A stretch of 64,000 nucleotides of DNA from Bacteroidia bacterium (GTDB taxonomy: Bacteria > Bacteroidota > Bacteroidia > SXHM01): contig JAJVIC010000010.1 of assembly GCA_022072225.1 (NCBI GenBank), positions 62,001 through 126,000 of the forward strand, written 5' to 3'. Made by a program: the position numbers and the translations under genes. Shown here in pieces: positions 33,626 through 42,478 of this stretch (positions within the stretch are counted from its first letter, which is position 1; each line of letters starts with the position of its first letter). The notes under the pieces are model-generated. The model searched no databases, had not been told where the DNA came from, and worked only from the letters and a program-made list of their open reading frames with translations.

Positions 33626-35476
33626 TTAATCTGTCGGTGTTCCTTTTTTAATTTTCAGTTTGCTGTCTTCCGGTTTCGGCATAAGGTTAGCATTCAAAAT
33701 AAACTCTTCCACCAGTGGTCTTCTCAAACTGTCGGTCAGGTATTTTTCAATCAGTAAACTGGCAATAGGAGCAGCATACGTTCCGCCCTTGCCCGAATTT
33801 TCTACAAATACCGCCAATGCAATCTTAGGGTTTTCTTTTGGCGCAAAACATACAAATACCGAGTGGTCTTCGCCATGCGGGTTTTGTGCCGTTCCCGTTT
33901 TCCCGCAATACGGTATTCCCTTCAGTTTTGAACGGGCTGCCGTTCCTGCTTCTACAACCTGTTCCATTCCGTCAATAACAATCTGAAAATAACTACTGTC
34001 TATTGTAGTGTAATTGCGGGTAGTAAATTCGTTTTCAATTTTTTTGTTGCCTATTTTTTTCACCAAATGCGGAGGATAATAAAAGCCGCGGTTGGCAAGT
34101 ATGGCAACTAAATTGGCAAGTTGAAGCGGTGTAGTTCCCAACTCGCCTTGCCCGATACTGAGCGAAACTACTGTTAAAGATTTCCAGCGGTTCTTGCCGT
34201 ATATCTTGTCGTAATAATCACCCGTTGGAATTAATCCTTTCAATTCGCTTGGCAAGTCGGTGTTAAACTTTTTCCCGAACCCAAAACTCATAACATGCTT
34301 CCGCCAGATGTCATAATTCTGGCGCACCGTTTTTTTGTTGTCAAGTATGTTACGAAATACGGTGCAGTAATAAGCATTGCACGAGTGCTGTACCGATTGC
34401 ATCAGATTAAGCGGTGAAGGATGCGGATGACAGCCTACGTGAATAGGGCCGGCATGGTAACCGTTGCGGCAAGGATAAGCGCTTTGCGGAAATACCACTT
34501 TTTCCTGTTGGCCAATAAGATTGTTTACTAATTTAAATGTTGAGCCGGGTGGATATTGTGCCATCAGCGCGCGGTTAAAAAGCGGTTTGGTTACATCTTT
34601 TGCCAGCAGCGCATAATTTTCGCTGCGTACGCGTCCAACCAGCAAATTAGGGTCGTAAGAAGGGCTGGTGGCAAGCACTAAAATTTCACCGGTGCCGGGT
34701 TCAATAGCCACCACGCTTCCAATTTTGTTTTGCATCAACCGTTCGGCATAAGCCTGTAAATCCCTGTCAATGGTTGAAATTAAATCAAGCCCCGAAACAG
34801 GAAGTTTATCATACTCTCCGTCTTTAAAACTTCCTTTCGGGCGGTTGTAAACATCTACCATCATTACCTTGTCTCCTTTCTGGCCCCGCAAAAATTCTTC
34901 GTAATATTTTTCAAGCCCGCTTACACCTATGTAGTCTCCCGGTTTGTAATATTGATTGTCTTTGGTTATTTTATCATCTACCTCGCCTACATAGCCCAAT
35001 AAGTGTGCTGCCACCCGGCTTGGATATTTGCGCAGAGTTCGCGTTTGCGTAAAAAAACCTTTATAGTGATGCATCTTTTCCTGCAACCCTGCATAAAATT
35101 CTGACGATAATTGTTTCTCAAAAACGGAAGGCTTAAACTTTGAATACGCTTTTATTTTTTCCATCCGCTCATTAAAATCCTCTACAGTAATTCCAAGCGT
35201 GTTGCAGAAGTCAAGCGTGTCAAGATTTTCAATCTGCTTTGGAATTACCATCAGGTCATAATACGCTTCATTGTAAACGAGCAGTTTTCCGTTCCGGTCA
35301 TAAACCAGACCCCGTGCAGGATACTCGGTCATGTGGCGCAACACATTGTTTTCTGCCGAAAGTTTATAGCTGTCGTCAAGAACCTGCAGAAAAAATAAGC
35401 GGATAAGAAAAATAATTCCTGTGAGAATAATTACTCCTCCGATTATTAGTTTACGGTCGGAATAGCGCAGATCCAT
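33626..35476 (-). CDS. mrdA: Penicillin-binding protein 2 (rod-shape transpeptidase)
   Basis: 616 residues, class B PBP with an N-terminal membrane anchor (LIIGGVIILTGIIFLIRLFF) and a pedestal domain (MTEYPARGLVYDRNGKLLVYN). The transpeptidase domain has the active-site serine near residue 312 in PPGSTFKLVNN, the SxN motif in HSCNAYYC near 364, and the KTG box in PYCGKTGTAQNPHG near 525. It crosslinks lateral-wall peptidoglycan with RodA. Its start overlaps the mreD stop by 1 bp. C-terminal Lys-rich tail. Confidence 0.95.
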   Translation of the reverse strand: MDLRYSDRKLIIGGVIILTGIIFLIRLFFLQVLDDSYKLSAENNVLRHMTEYPARGLVYDRNGKLLVYNEAYYDLMVIPKQIENLDTLDFCNTLGITVEDFNERMEKIKAYSKFKPSVFEKQLSSEFYAGLQEKMHHYKGFFTQTRTLRKYPSRVAAHLLGYVGEVDDKITKDNQYYKPGDYIGVSGLEKYYEEFLRGQKGDKVMMVDVYNRPKGSFKDGEYDKLPVSGLDLISTIDRDLQAYAERLMQNKIGSVVAIEPGTGEILVLATSPSYDPNLLVGRVRSENYALLAKDVTKPLFNRALMAQYPPGSTFKLVNNLIGQQEKVVFPQSAYPCRNGYHAGPIHVGCHPHPSPLNLMQSVQHSCNAYYCTVFRNILDNKKTVRQNYDIWRKHVMSFGFGKKFNTDLPSELKGLIPTGDYYDKIYGKNRWKSLTVVSLSIGQGELGTTPLQLANLVAILANRGFYYPPHLVKKIGNKKIENEFTTRNYTTIDSSYFQIVIDGMEQVVEAGTAARSKLKGIPYCGKTGTAQNPHGEDHSVFVCFAPKENPKIALAVFVENSGKGGTYAAPIASLLIEKYLTDSLRRPLVEEFILNANLMPKPEDSKLKIKKGTPTD

Positions 35477-35991
35477 TAATTCTTTTTAACGCGGTTAAAG
35501 AGATATTGAGCTATTACAACTAGCCCAAGTGTAAAAGTTGAACTTAAAATTACACGAAGCAGCGTTGAGAAAAATGCCGAAAACCGGAAAATCTCAAGGT
35601 AAAACAATGCAAAATGATGTAGCAGAATAAGTATGCCTGCATAGGTCAGAAACCAGTTAATGCCGAACTTCTGAATAGTTGGTTGACTGTTTCGGTCAAA
35701 CCCTTCGCGTGGCGAAATCATGTTCAGTAAATAAGGTCGGCAAAAAGCCATGAACACACTTGCTGAAGCATGCATTCCGGCTGTGTTCTCAAACAAATCA
35801 ATACTCAATCCCATTAAAAACGACAGCAGCAGTAGCAGCCAGCCCGGTATTTCAATAGGAAGCATCAAAATAAATAAAACATACAGGTAAGGATTAATAA
35901 AACCGCCCAACTGTACGTTGTTAAGAATCAACACCTGAAACACAATAAGAAAAATATAACGCCCGGCATTTCGGATCAGCAGTTCAATCAT
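35476..35991 (-). CDS. mreD: Rod-shape protein MreD
   Basis: 171-residue inner-membrane protein with five to six helices (YIFLIVFQVLILNNVQL, YVLFILMLPIEIPGWLLLLL, GLSIDLFENTAGMHASASVF). The last motif is the characteristic MreD segment DxFxxxxG(L/M)HAxAxVF. It overlaps mreC by 8 bp and mrdA by 1 bp, so expression is tightly coupled. Confidence 0.88.
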   Translation of the reverse strand: MIELLIRNAGRYIFLIVFQVLILNNVQLGGFINPYLYVLFILMLPIEIPGWLLLLLSFLMGLSIDLFENTAGMHASASVFMAFCRPYLLNMISPREGFDRNSQPTIQKFGINWFLTYAGILILLHHFALFYLEIFRFSAFFSTLLRVILSSTFTLGLVVIAQYLFNRVKKN

Positions 35992-36832
35992 GGTTTGCTT
36001 CTTCTTTTTGTTCTTCGGCAGTTTCTAACTGTATCTGTTCTTTTTTCAGAAGGTTGCCCACGATGTAAACATTGGTAACACTGCCAAAATCGGTACCCGG
36101 TTTTATTTTTATGGTATAAAAGTTATGTCCCGTTTTCAGTTCAAATTCTTCAATTGTTCCTACAATAATGCCTTCAGGAAAAATGGTGGAAAATGATGTG
36201 GTAACAACCGTATCTCCTTTATGCAGTTTTACATGGGAAGGAATATCAACCAAATCAACCAGAGATGAATTGTTTCCGTTCCATACCACAGAACCGAAAT
36301 AGTTATTGTTTTTAATCTGCGCACTGATTTTTGAATTTACGTTAATCATTGGAAGCACGGTGCAGAAATTTTTGGAAACATCTTTTACAATTCCCACAAC
36401 TCCTATTGGTGTAATTACCGCCATGTCTTTTTCTACTCCGTGCAAACTGCCTCGGTTTAGTGTAAGAAAGTTATTGCGTTTGTTTACCGATTTATTAACC
36501 ACCCTTGCCGCACGGTATGTGTATTGCTGGCGGTAAACAGTATCATTGATATTAAACACCTGCACATCGAATTTAAAATACGAGCCGGGGTGATGCTTTT
36601 TCAGTTCTGCATTTTCTGCAGCCAATATTTCGTTGGCTTTCTTAAGCGAAAAATATTCGGTGATGTTGCTGTAAAGGTTTAAAAAATTTCCGCTCATAAT
36701 ATTGGCAGAATTTATAAAACCCGAGCGGTGATAATTATTGTTTTGTATCAGCAGATAAACCGAAAACCCTTGCAAAATAAGAAACAGAAAAACAAAATGA
36801 TTTCGCCAGATGAATACAAATATGTTTCTCAT
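35984..36832 (-). CDS. mreC: Rod-shape protein MreC
   Basis: 282 residues: one N-terminal transmembrane helix (HFVFLFLILQGFSVYLLI), a coiled-coil (YFSLKKANEILAAENAELKK, residues 60-80) and the MreC beta-barrel core (NNFLTLNRGSLHGVEKDMAVI, GVVGIVKDVSKNFCTVLPMINVNSKISAQI, GDTVVTTSFSTIFPEGIIVG). It is the bitopic scaffold linking MreB to PBP2. Confidence 0.93.
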   Translation of the reverse strand: MRNIFVFIWRNHFVFLFLILQGFSVYLLIQNNNYHRSGFINSANIMSGNFLNLYSNITEYFSLKKANEILAAENAELKKHHPGSYFKFDVQVFNINDTVYRQQYTYRAARVVNKSVNKRNNFLTLNRGSLHGVEKDMAVITPIGVVGIVKDVSKNFCTVLPMINVNSKISAQIKNNNYFGSVVWNGNNSSLVDLVDIPSHVKLHKGDTVVTTSFSTIFPEGIIVGTIEEFELKTGHNFYTIKIKPGTDFGSVTNVYIVGNLLKKEQIQLETAEEQKEEANHD

Positions 36833-36861
36833 TTTTTACCACTCCTTTTGAGGGAGTTTAT

Positions 36862-37887
36862 TTATCTCATCAGGAATGGGAACTTGTCAATGTTTTTCAG
36901 CGCAATGCCGGTGCCGCGGGCTACTGCTCTCAACGGATCTTCGGCAATGTGAACCGGTAATCCGGTTTTCCGAGAAATACGTAAATCCAATCCGCGCAGC
37001 AAAGCACCGCCACCGGCAAGGTAAAGACCGGTACGGTAAATATCAGCCGATAATTCGGGAGGGGTTAACTCCAGCGCATTCATTACAGCTGTTTCCACTT
37101 TAATGATTGATTTGTCGAGAGCCTGTGCAATCTCCTGATAGGTAACTTTTATTTCTTTTGGTTTGCCGGTCATCAAGTCGCGGCCATGTACCGCAAGATC
37201 AGCAGGCGGGTTTTCTAATTCGGTAAGTGCGGAACCTACTTCAATTTTTATTTTTTCTGCTGTGCGTTCGCCCACCAACACATTGTGTTCGCTGCGGATA
37301 TAATTTTCAATGTCTTGTGAGAATTCATCACCGGCTGTACGTATGGAGCGGTCGCACACTATACCGCCCAGCGCAATAACGGCAATTTCGCTCGTACCCC
37401 CGCCTATATCAATAATCATATTTCCCATGGGTTCTTCTACATCAATTCCAATACCTATGGCGGCAGCCATAGGCTCCTGAATTAAATAAACTTCTTTGCC
37501 TCCGGCATGTTCAGCCGAGTCGCGTACAGCGCGCTTCTCTACCTCGGTAATACCCGAAGGAATACAGATTACCATTTTCAGCGATGGCTGAAACAGGGCA
37601 CTCTTGTTCGGGTTTACCATTTTTATCATTTCGCGAATCATGGCTTCGGCTGCCTGGAAGTCAGCAATCACCCCATCGCGCAGCGGACGAACGGTTTTAA
37701 TATTTTCGTGCGTTTTGCCGTGCATTTGCATGGCTTTTTTTCCTACAGCCATCACTTTCTCCGTGCGTCTGTCTATTGCAACAATTGATGGCTCGTCAAC
37801 TACTACTTTGTCGTTGTGTATAATCAGCGTGTTAGCTGTACCAAGGTCAATCGCAATTTCCTGATTTAAAAAATTAAAGAGTGCCAT
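36862..37887 (-). CDS. mreB: Rod-shape actin homologue MreB
   Basis: 341-residue actin-like ATPase forming membrane-associated filaments that direct lateral wall synthesis. Phosphate-1 loop IDLGTANTLI near residue 15, IDIGGGTSEIAVIALGG near 160 and the adenosine motif YLAGGGALLRGLDLRI near 290 are intact. Normal length (about 340). Lies 20 bp after purH. Confidence 0.97.
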   Translation of the reverse strand: MALFNFLNQEIAIDLGTANTLIIHNDKVVVDEPSIVAIDRRTEKVMAVGKKAMQMHGKTHENIKTVRPLRDGVIADFQAAEAMIREMIKMVNPNKSALFQPSLKMVICIPSGITEVEKRAVRDSAEHAGGKEVYLIQEPMAAAIGIGIDVEEPMGNMIIDIGGGTSEIAVIALGGIVCDRSIRTAGDEFSQDIENYIRSEHNVLVGERTAEKIKIEVGSALTELENPPADLAVHGRDLMTGKPKEIKVTYQEIAQALDKSIIKVETAVMNALELTPPELSADIYRTGLYLAGGGALLRGLDLRISRKTGLPVHIAEDPLRAVARGTGIALKNIDKFPFLMR

Positions 37888-37907
37888 ATAGTGTGTATCT
37901 GAAAAAT

Positions 37908-39422
37908 TTAGTGTTTAAAATGTCTTGTTCCGGTCATTACCATTGCCATTCCATTGTTGTTGCAATAGTCAATTGATTCCTGATCTTTAAGCGAGCCGCC
38001 AGGTTGCAATACTGCTGTAACACCTGCTGTATGGGCAATTTCCACGCAATCAGGAAACGGGAAAAAAGCATCCGATGCCATTACCGAGCCTTTCAAATCA
38101 AACCCGAATGATGTTGCTTTTGCAATCGCTTGTTTCAGCGCGTCAACGCGTGAGGTTTGTCCAACACCGCTTGCCAGAAGTTGTTTGTTTTTTGCGAGAA
38201 CAATGGTGTTGCTTTTGGTGTGTTTTACAATTTTGTTTGCAAATTCCATATCGCTTAATTCGTTTGCAGTTGGGACTTTTATTGTTGCTGTTTTCATATC
38301 TGAAACGGTTTCCGTTTTCAGATCTTTATCCTGTTCAATAACTCCGTTAAGCAAGGTGCGGAATTGTTTTTTAGAAAACTCAACAGGTTTTTGAACAAGT
38401 ATAATTCTGTTCTTTTTTTGTTTCAGAATTTCAACAGCTGCCGCAGAAAAAGCGGGTGCAATGATTACTTCAAAAAACAAACTGTTAATTTCATTCGCTG
38501 TTGCTTCATCTACTTCACGGTTGGTAATAAGAATGCCGCCAAATGCCGAAACAGGATCTGCTGCCAATGCAGCTTTCCATGCATCGGTTAAATTATTGCG
38601 GCTCGCAATTCCGCAGGCATTGTTGTGTTTTAATATAGCAAAAGTAGGTTCCGTAAATTCTGAAATTAAAGCAACTGCAGCATCAACATCCAGCAGGTTG
38701 TTATAGGATAGTTCTTTACCGTTCAGTTTATCAAACAGTGCGTCAAGATTTCCATAGAACACACCTTGCTGATGAGGGTTTTCACCATAACGCAAAACTT
38801 GAGCCTGTGCTATGCTTTGTTTAAAAATGTTTTTCGTTCCCTGATTAAAATAATTGAAAATAGCGCTGTCGTAATTGGATGAAATATGAAATGCATTTAA
38901 CGCATGTTGCCTGCGGTCTTCAATAGTTGTTGAGCCATTTTTTTCGTTCAGCAATTTCAGCAGTTCAGGGTATTCATCTCGCGAAGAAACAATCAGCACA
39001 TCTTTAAAATTCTTTGCAGCCGCGCGGATAAGTGATATGCCTCCGATGTCAATTTTCTCAATGATGTCTTGCTCGGGAGCACCAGAAGCAACCGTTGCTT
39101 CAAACGGATAAAGGTCAACTATCACCAAATCAATCTCAGGTATTTCGTATTCCTCAAGTTGTAAAATATCAGCTTGCAATTCACGTCTGCCCAATATTCC
39201 GCCAAAAATTTTAGGGTGTAATGTTTTCACTCGCCCGCCCAGAATAGAAGGGTAGGAGGTGAGTTGTTCCACAGGAATTACAGTGCCGCCAAGGTCTTCA
39301 ATAAATTTTTGCGTTCCTCCTGTTGAATAAATTGTTACGCCAAGTTCGCGCAGTTTTAAAATTATCGGTTCAAGATTGTCTTTGTAGTAAACGGAAATAA
39401 GAGCGTTCTTAATTTTTTTCAT
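37908..39422 (-). CDS. purH: Bifunctional AICAR formyltransferase / IMP cyclohydrolase
   Basis: 504 residues; catalyses the last two steps of de novo purine synthesis. N-terminal IMP cyclohydrolase (MGS-like fold; YSTGGTQKFIEDLGGTVIPVE, GGRVKTLHPKIFGGIL) and C-terminal AICAR transformylase (LRYGENPHQQGVFYG, FAILKHNNACGIA, and AHTAGVTAVLQPGGSLKDQES near the end). Full length. It is the first gene of the unit purH-mreB-mreC-mreD-mrdA-rodA, in which every gap from purH to mrdA is 30 bp or less or an overlap. Confidence 0.97.
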   Translation of the reverse strand: MKKIKNALISVYYKDNLEPIILKLRELGVTIYSTGGTQKFIEDLGGTVIPVEQLTSYPSILGGRVKTLHPKIFGGILGRRELQADILQLEEYEIPEIDLVIVDLYPFEATVASGAPEQDIIEKIDIGGISLIRAAAKNFKDVLIVSSRDEYPELLKLLNEKNGSTTIEDRRQHALNAFHISSNYDSAIFNYFNQGTKNIFKQSIAQAQVLRYGENPHQQGVFYGNLDALFDKLNGKELSYNNLLDVDAAVALISEFTEPTFAILKHNNACGIASRNNLTDAWKAALAADPVSAFGGILITNREVDEATANEINSLFFEVIIAPAFSAAAVEILKQKKNRIILVQKPVEFSKKQFRTLLNGVIEQDKDLKTETVSDMKTATIKVPTANELSDMEFANKIVKHTKSNTIVLAKNKQLLASGVGQTSRVDALKQAIAKATSFGFDLKGSVMASDAFFPFPDCVEIAHTAGVTAVLQPGGSLKDQESIDYCNNNGMAMVMTGTRHFKH

Positions 39423-39515
39423 TCGCGCAGTTAATCAATAATCAAAAAAATAAATTCGGGGATTGTGCCGTTTTTCAGGCGTATCAAAAGTAGATATAAT
39501 TCTACATTTAAAGCC

Positions 39516-39523
39516 TACATTTG
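39516..39523 (+). promoter_or_regulatory. -7 element upstream of the 39571 ABC permease
   Basis: TACATTTG matches TAnnTTTG, 48 bp before the TTG start. The upstream element is poor. Confidence 0.38.
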
Positions 39524-39570
39524 CCAACGATTTTTCAAAAATTATTTTCAAGTTTTAAACAAATCCTGCT

Positions 39571-40821
39571 TTGAGGCTTTATTTAAAGTTAATTAACGAA
39601 AGCATTGTAATGGCCGTTGGTGCATTGGTGGCAAATAAGTTGCGCACCATACTCTCTTTGTTGGGAATCACAATTGGAATTCTTGCCATAATATCTGTTT
39701 TTACCATGGTTGATTCCATGGAAAGGCAGGTGCGTGGCAGCGTTGAGTCGTTGGGAGATGATGTTATTTTTATCCAAAAGTGGCCCTGGACCTTTGGGCA
39801 GGGTTACCCCTGGTGGAAGTACTGGCAGCGTCCTGTTCCTACTATTAAAGAATTGCACGAAGTGCAGGAGCGTTGCAGAAATGCTGAAGCACTCGCTTTT
39901 ATGGCTTACATGCAGAAAACAGTAGAGTATGGAAGCAGCAATCTTGAAAATGTGAGTATTGTTTGTGTATCACACGACTGGCAAAAAATAAAAACCTTTG
40001 AACTGATGGAAGGCAGGTATTTCACTCCTTTTGAATCAGCAGGCGGAAGAAACGTAGCCATTATAGGAAGCCAGGTTGCGGAAGGTCTTTTTGGTGAAGC
40101 GAATCCCATTGGCAAAACTATTAAAACAATGGGCAAAAAGATTGATGTGATTGGTGTGTTTGCTAAAGAAGGTGAGAGCCTGTTTGGCAATTCAACAGAT
40201 AATCAGGTTGTCATTCCTGCTCTTTATGCACGCACGCTGGTTGATCTCAGAAAAGAGCGATTTAATCCCATGATTCAGGTGAAGGGAAAAGAAGGCGTTA
40301 GCAATGAAGAACTGAAAGACGAATTGCGCGGAATCATGCGCTCTGTAAGAAAACAGAAACCGCTGGCTGATGATAATTTTGCACTGAACGAAACCAGTTT
40401 ACTCAGCAACAGTATGGAGGGTTTGTTTGATGTAATTAACGGTGCCGGCTGGATTATCGGACTGTTTTCAATTCTGGTTGGCGGTTTCGGAATTGCCAAC
40501 ATCATGTTTGTTTCGGTGAAAGAGCGCACACATATTATAGGAATACAAAAATCGCTGGGAGCAAAAAATTATTTTATTCTTCTTCAGTTTTTGTTTGAAG
40601 CAGTTTTTCTATGTCTTATCGGAGGAGCAGCCGGGTTATTGGTTGTGTTTATTCTCAGTTTAATCGGAAGCAACGCACTTGATCTTGACATTGCATTGTC
40701 GGTAAAAAATGTTTTCCTTGGCTTGGGAATTTCGGCAGGAATTGGACTGGTGTCGGGTATTATTCCGGCATGGATTGCATCGCGTTTAGATCCGGTTGAA
40801 GCAATTCGTTCAAACGGTTAA
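39571..40821 (+). CDS. MacB-like ABC transporter permease
   Basis: 416 residues, starting at TTG (39571) with RLYLKLINESIVMAVGALVANKLR; the ATG at 39610 would delete part of the amphipathic N-terminal helix that this family keeps. First membrane helix (TILSLLGITIGILAIISVFTM), a periplasmic MacB_PCD domain (60-265), then the FtsX-type core with three helices (IIGLFSILVGGFGIANIMFVSV, FILLQFLFEAVFLCLIGGAAG, GLGISAGIGLVSGIIPAWIASRLDPVEAIR). Such permeases act in lipoprotein release, peptide export or mechanotransmission. The partner ATPase is not adjacent. Confidence 0.85.
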   Translation: MRLYLKLINESIVMAVGALVANKLRTILSLLGITIGILAIISVFTMVDSMERQVRGSVESLGDDVIFIQKWPWTFGQGYPWWKYWQRPVPTIKELHEVQERCRNAEALAFMAYMQKTVEYGSSNLENVSIVCVSHDWQKIKTFELMEGRYFTPFESAGGRNVAIIGSQVAEGLFGEANPIGKTIKTMGKKIDVIGVFAKEGESLFGNSTDNQVVIPALYARTLVDLRKERFNPMIQVKGKEGVSNEELKDELRGIMRSVRKQKPLADDNFALNETSLLSNSMEGLFDVINGAGWIIGLFSILVGGFGIANIMFVSVKERTHIIGIQKSLGAKNYFILLQFLFEAVFLCLIGGAAGLLVVFILSLIGSNALDLDIALSVKNVFLGLGISAGIGLVSGIIPAWIASRLDPVEAIRSNG

Positions 40822-41255
40822 GTTTTTGAGTGACTTACGCGGGTAACGCTGTAAACACCGCGACCCTCGGCAATAATATTTTCAGGTGAATCGTGGTAGG
40901 CAATCATTCTTGTAAAGATTACTTTGTTACCGCTTTTTACGATGGTGCCTTCACAAATAAGATCTTTTGCAATTCCGGGAGCAAGGTAATCTACGCGCAA
41001 ATCAATGGTAGATAATTTATCGTCATAATGTTTTAAGGTTGTAATGCCTGCCGCACCGCCAACTGCATCCATGGCTGTAGCAATAACACCACCGTGAATG
41101 CTGCGCCTGCGAGGGTCGCCAATCAATTCGGGCTTATAGGGAATTAAGAGCGAAGCAAAGTTTTCGCGCACCTCAATCAATTTAAAACCAATTACCTTGT
41201 GAAAGGGTATAAATTCTTCAATTATATTCTGAAACAGTTCTTTCGGGGCTTCCAT
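40818..41255 (-). CDS. PaaI-type hotdog-fold thioesterase
   Basis: 145 residues, single hotdog domain. The signature HGGVIATAMDAVGGAAGI, with Asp in the helix, and VDYLAPGIAKDLICEGTIVKSG match PaaI/YdiI acyl-CoA thioesterases. Substrate unknown; aryl- or medium-chain acyl-CoA are typical. The stop overlaps the ABC permease stop by 4 bp in convergent orientation. Confidence 0.85.
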   Translation of the reverse strand: MEAPKELFQNIIEEFIPFHKVIGFKLIEVRENFASLLIPYKPELIGDPRRRSIHGGVIATAMDAVGGAAGITTLKHYDDKLSTIDLRVDYLAPGIAKDLICEGTIVKSGNKVIFTRMIAYHDSPENIIAEGRGVYSVTRVSHSKT

Positions 41256-41256
41256 G

Positions 41257-41264
41257 TATATTTG
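41257..41264 (+). promoter_or_regulatory. -7 element upstream of the basic lipoprotein gene
   Basis: TATATTTG matches TAnnTTTG, 37 bp before the ATG at 41301 and just outside the divergent thioesterase start. No clear TTTG at the usual distance. Confidence 0.4.
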
Positions 41265-41300
41265 TATGAAATGTGGCGCAAAACTACACTATTTGAAGCG

Positions 41301-41936
41301 ATGAAAATCTTCAGAATGTTTTTGTTTTTGATAGTTGGGGGAATAACTTTTGCTGCCTGCAGCACTTATTCCGGTTGCCCTTCTACTGCCATTACCAAAC
41401 CTAAAATAAGTCAGCGCGATTTAAAAAACTGGTTTGCTTTCAAGGAAAAGAAAAGCAGCAACTACCGCGAAAAGGAATTTTTTGCCATGCGCACCAATAC
41501 CTATCGTACCAATGCCACAATGAAAAGCTATTTTGCGACAACTTCAAAAAGAAGAAGCGCAAATACTGAGCGCAATTTTTTCGGAACTTTTTCGTACAGC
41601 AAGAACAAATACCGCGACATGGATGCGTTTGCATCAAAACCCAAGAAAACACGTGCCCAGCGTGAAGCCGATCATTTTTCATCGCCCTACCGGAAAAAGA
41701 ACATGGCAGGAAGCAGAGATTACTTCTCGCTTAAAACAACCTCTAACAAGAAAAGGGCAAGTTATAACAAAGCAGAGGAAAGTCCTTTTGCCTCGCGCTC
41801 AAAACAGAAACAGTTTAAACAGCGCGAATACCAGCCCGACTTATTTGAACCCAAAGTACTATGGTATAAAGGCAAGAAACGTGACAAGAATATGCCCAAA
41901 GACTCCATGGGAAAAGAGAGCGAAAAGGAAGAGTAG
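41301..41936 (+). CDS. Strongly basic repeat lipoprotein, 211 aa
   Basis: Starts MKIFRMFLFLIVGGITFAAC, with Cys20 as the lipidation site. A longer upstream frame (41199) would hide this signal. After the lipobox the protein is very rich in Lys, Arg, Ser and Asn and carries about nine copies of a short degenerate motif, an aromatic-Phe followed by Ala/Ser/Gly and then basic residues: NWFAFKEK, EFFAMRT, SYFATTSKR, NFFGTFSYSK, DAFASKPKK, DHFSSPYRK, DYFSLKTT, SPFASRSK, DLFEPKV. It might bind acidic envelope polymers or nucleic acid. No known family recognised. Confidence 0.65.
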   Translation: MKIFRMFLFLIVGGITFAACSTYSGCPSTAITKPKISQRDLKNWFAFKEKKSSNYREKEFFAMRTNTYRTNATMKSYFATTSKRRSANTERNFFGTFSYSKNKYRDMDAFASKPKKTRAQREADHFSSPYRKKNMAGSRDYFSLKTTSNKKRASYNKAEESPFASRSKQKQFKQREYQPDLFEPKVLWYKGKKRDKNMPKDSMGKESEKEE

Positions 41937-42060
41937 CACAGATGAGAATGAACAGTGTTATGTTTACAACTCACACAATATTTTTTGACTCTAAATTAAT
42001 TTTTGGTTAATTTTATGGTGAATTTAACGCTTCAGTTACTTACCCTTAAAACTAATTATT

Positions 42061-42261
42061 ATGAAACTGCGGTCTCTGTTAATGTTTTTAGGATGCCTCT
42101 TCGGAGGATTAGGTGGAACTCTTTACTGGTACACCACTTCGTGCAGTTCCGGTAATTGCGAAATGGAGTCAAGTTTTTTCTCCATTATTTTGTATGGACT
42201 TTTTATTGGTCTTTTCTTTGCTGATTTACTAAGTCAGACTTTTTTAAAACAAACGCAATAA
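42061..42261 (+). CDS. Small membrane protein, 66 aa (DUF6132-like), copy 1
   Basis: Two hydrophobic segments (LLMFLGCLFGGLGGTLYWY and IILYGLFIGLFFADLL) flank a short loop with CSSGNC, the Cys-Ser-Ser-Gly-x-Cys loop of small DUF6132-type membrane proteins. The assignment is from memory of that pattern. Tandem with a 66-residue paralogue 11 bp downstream. A leader with ACTAATTATT precedes the ATG. Confidence 0.7.
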   Translation: MKLRSLLMFLGCLFGGLGGTLYWYTTSCSSGNCEMESSFFSIILYGLFIGLFFADLLSQTFLKQTQ

Positions 42262-42272
42262 CATTCAGTGCC

Positions 42273-42473
42273 ATGAAACTTAAATCAATGGTTATGTTAT
42301 TAGGAAGTATTTTGGGCGCTGCTGCAAGTGTTGTTTATTGGTACAGCACATCCTGCGTATCAGCCGAATGTGAAACGAGTTCAAACCTTGTTTCAATTAT
42401 TTTGTACGGTATTTTTATCGGCCTTTTTGTTGCTGACCTTATAAGTCAGGGAATGGACAGGAAAGAAGCCTGA
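42273..42473 (+). CDS. Small membrane protein, 66 aa (DUF6132-like), copy 2
   Basis: Paralogue of the preceding gene: same length, same topology and same loop (CVSAEC in place of CSSGNC), with about half of the residues identical (MKL.S..M.LG...G, YWY.TSC, SIILYG.FIGLF.ADL.SQ). Only 11 bp separate the two, so they form one transcript. The conserved cysteine pair in the loop suggests a disulfide or metal/thiol role at one face of the membrane. Confidence 0.7.
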   Translation: MKLKSMVMLLGSILGAAASVVYWYSTSCVSAECETSSNLVSIILYGIFIGLFVADLISQGMDRKEA

Positions 42474-42478
42474 TATAA

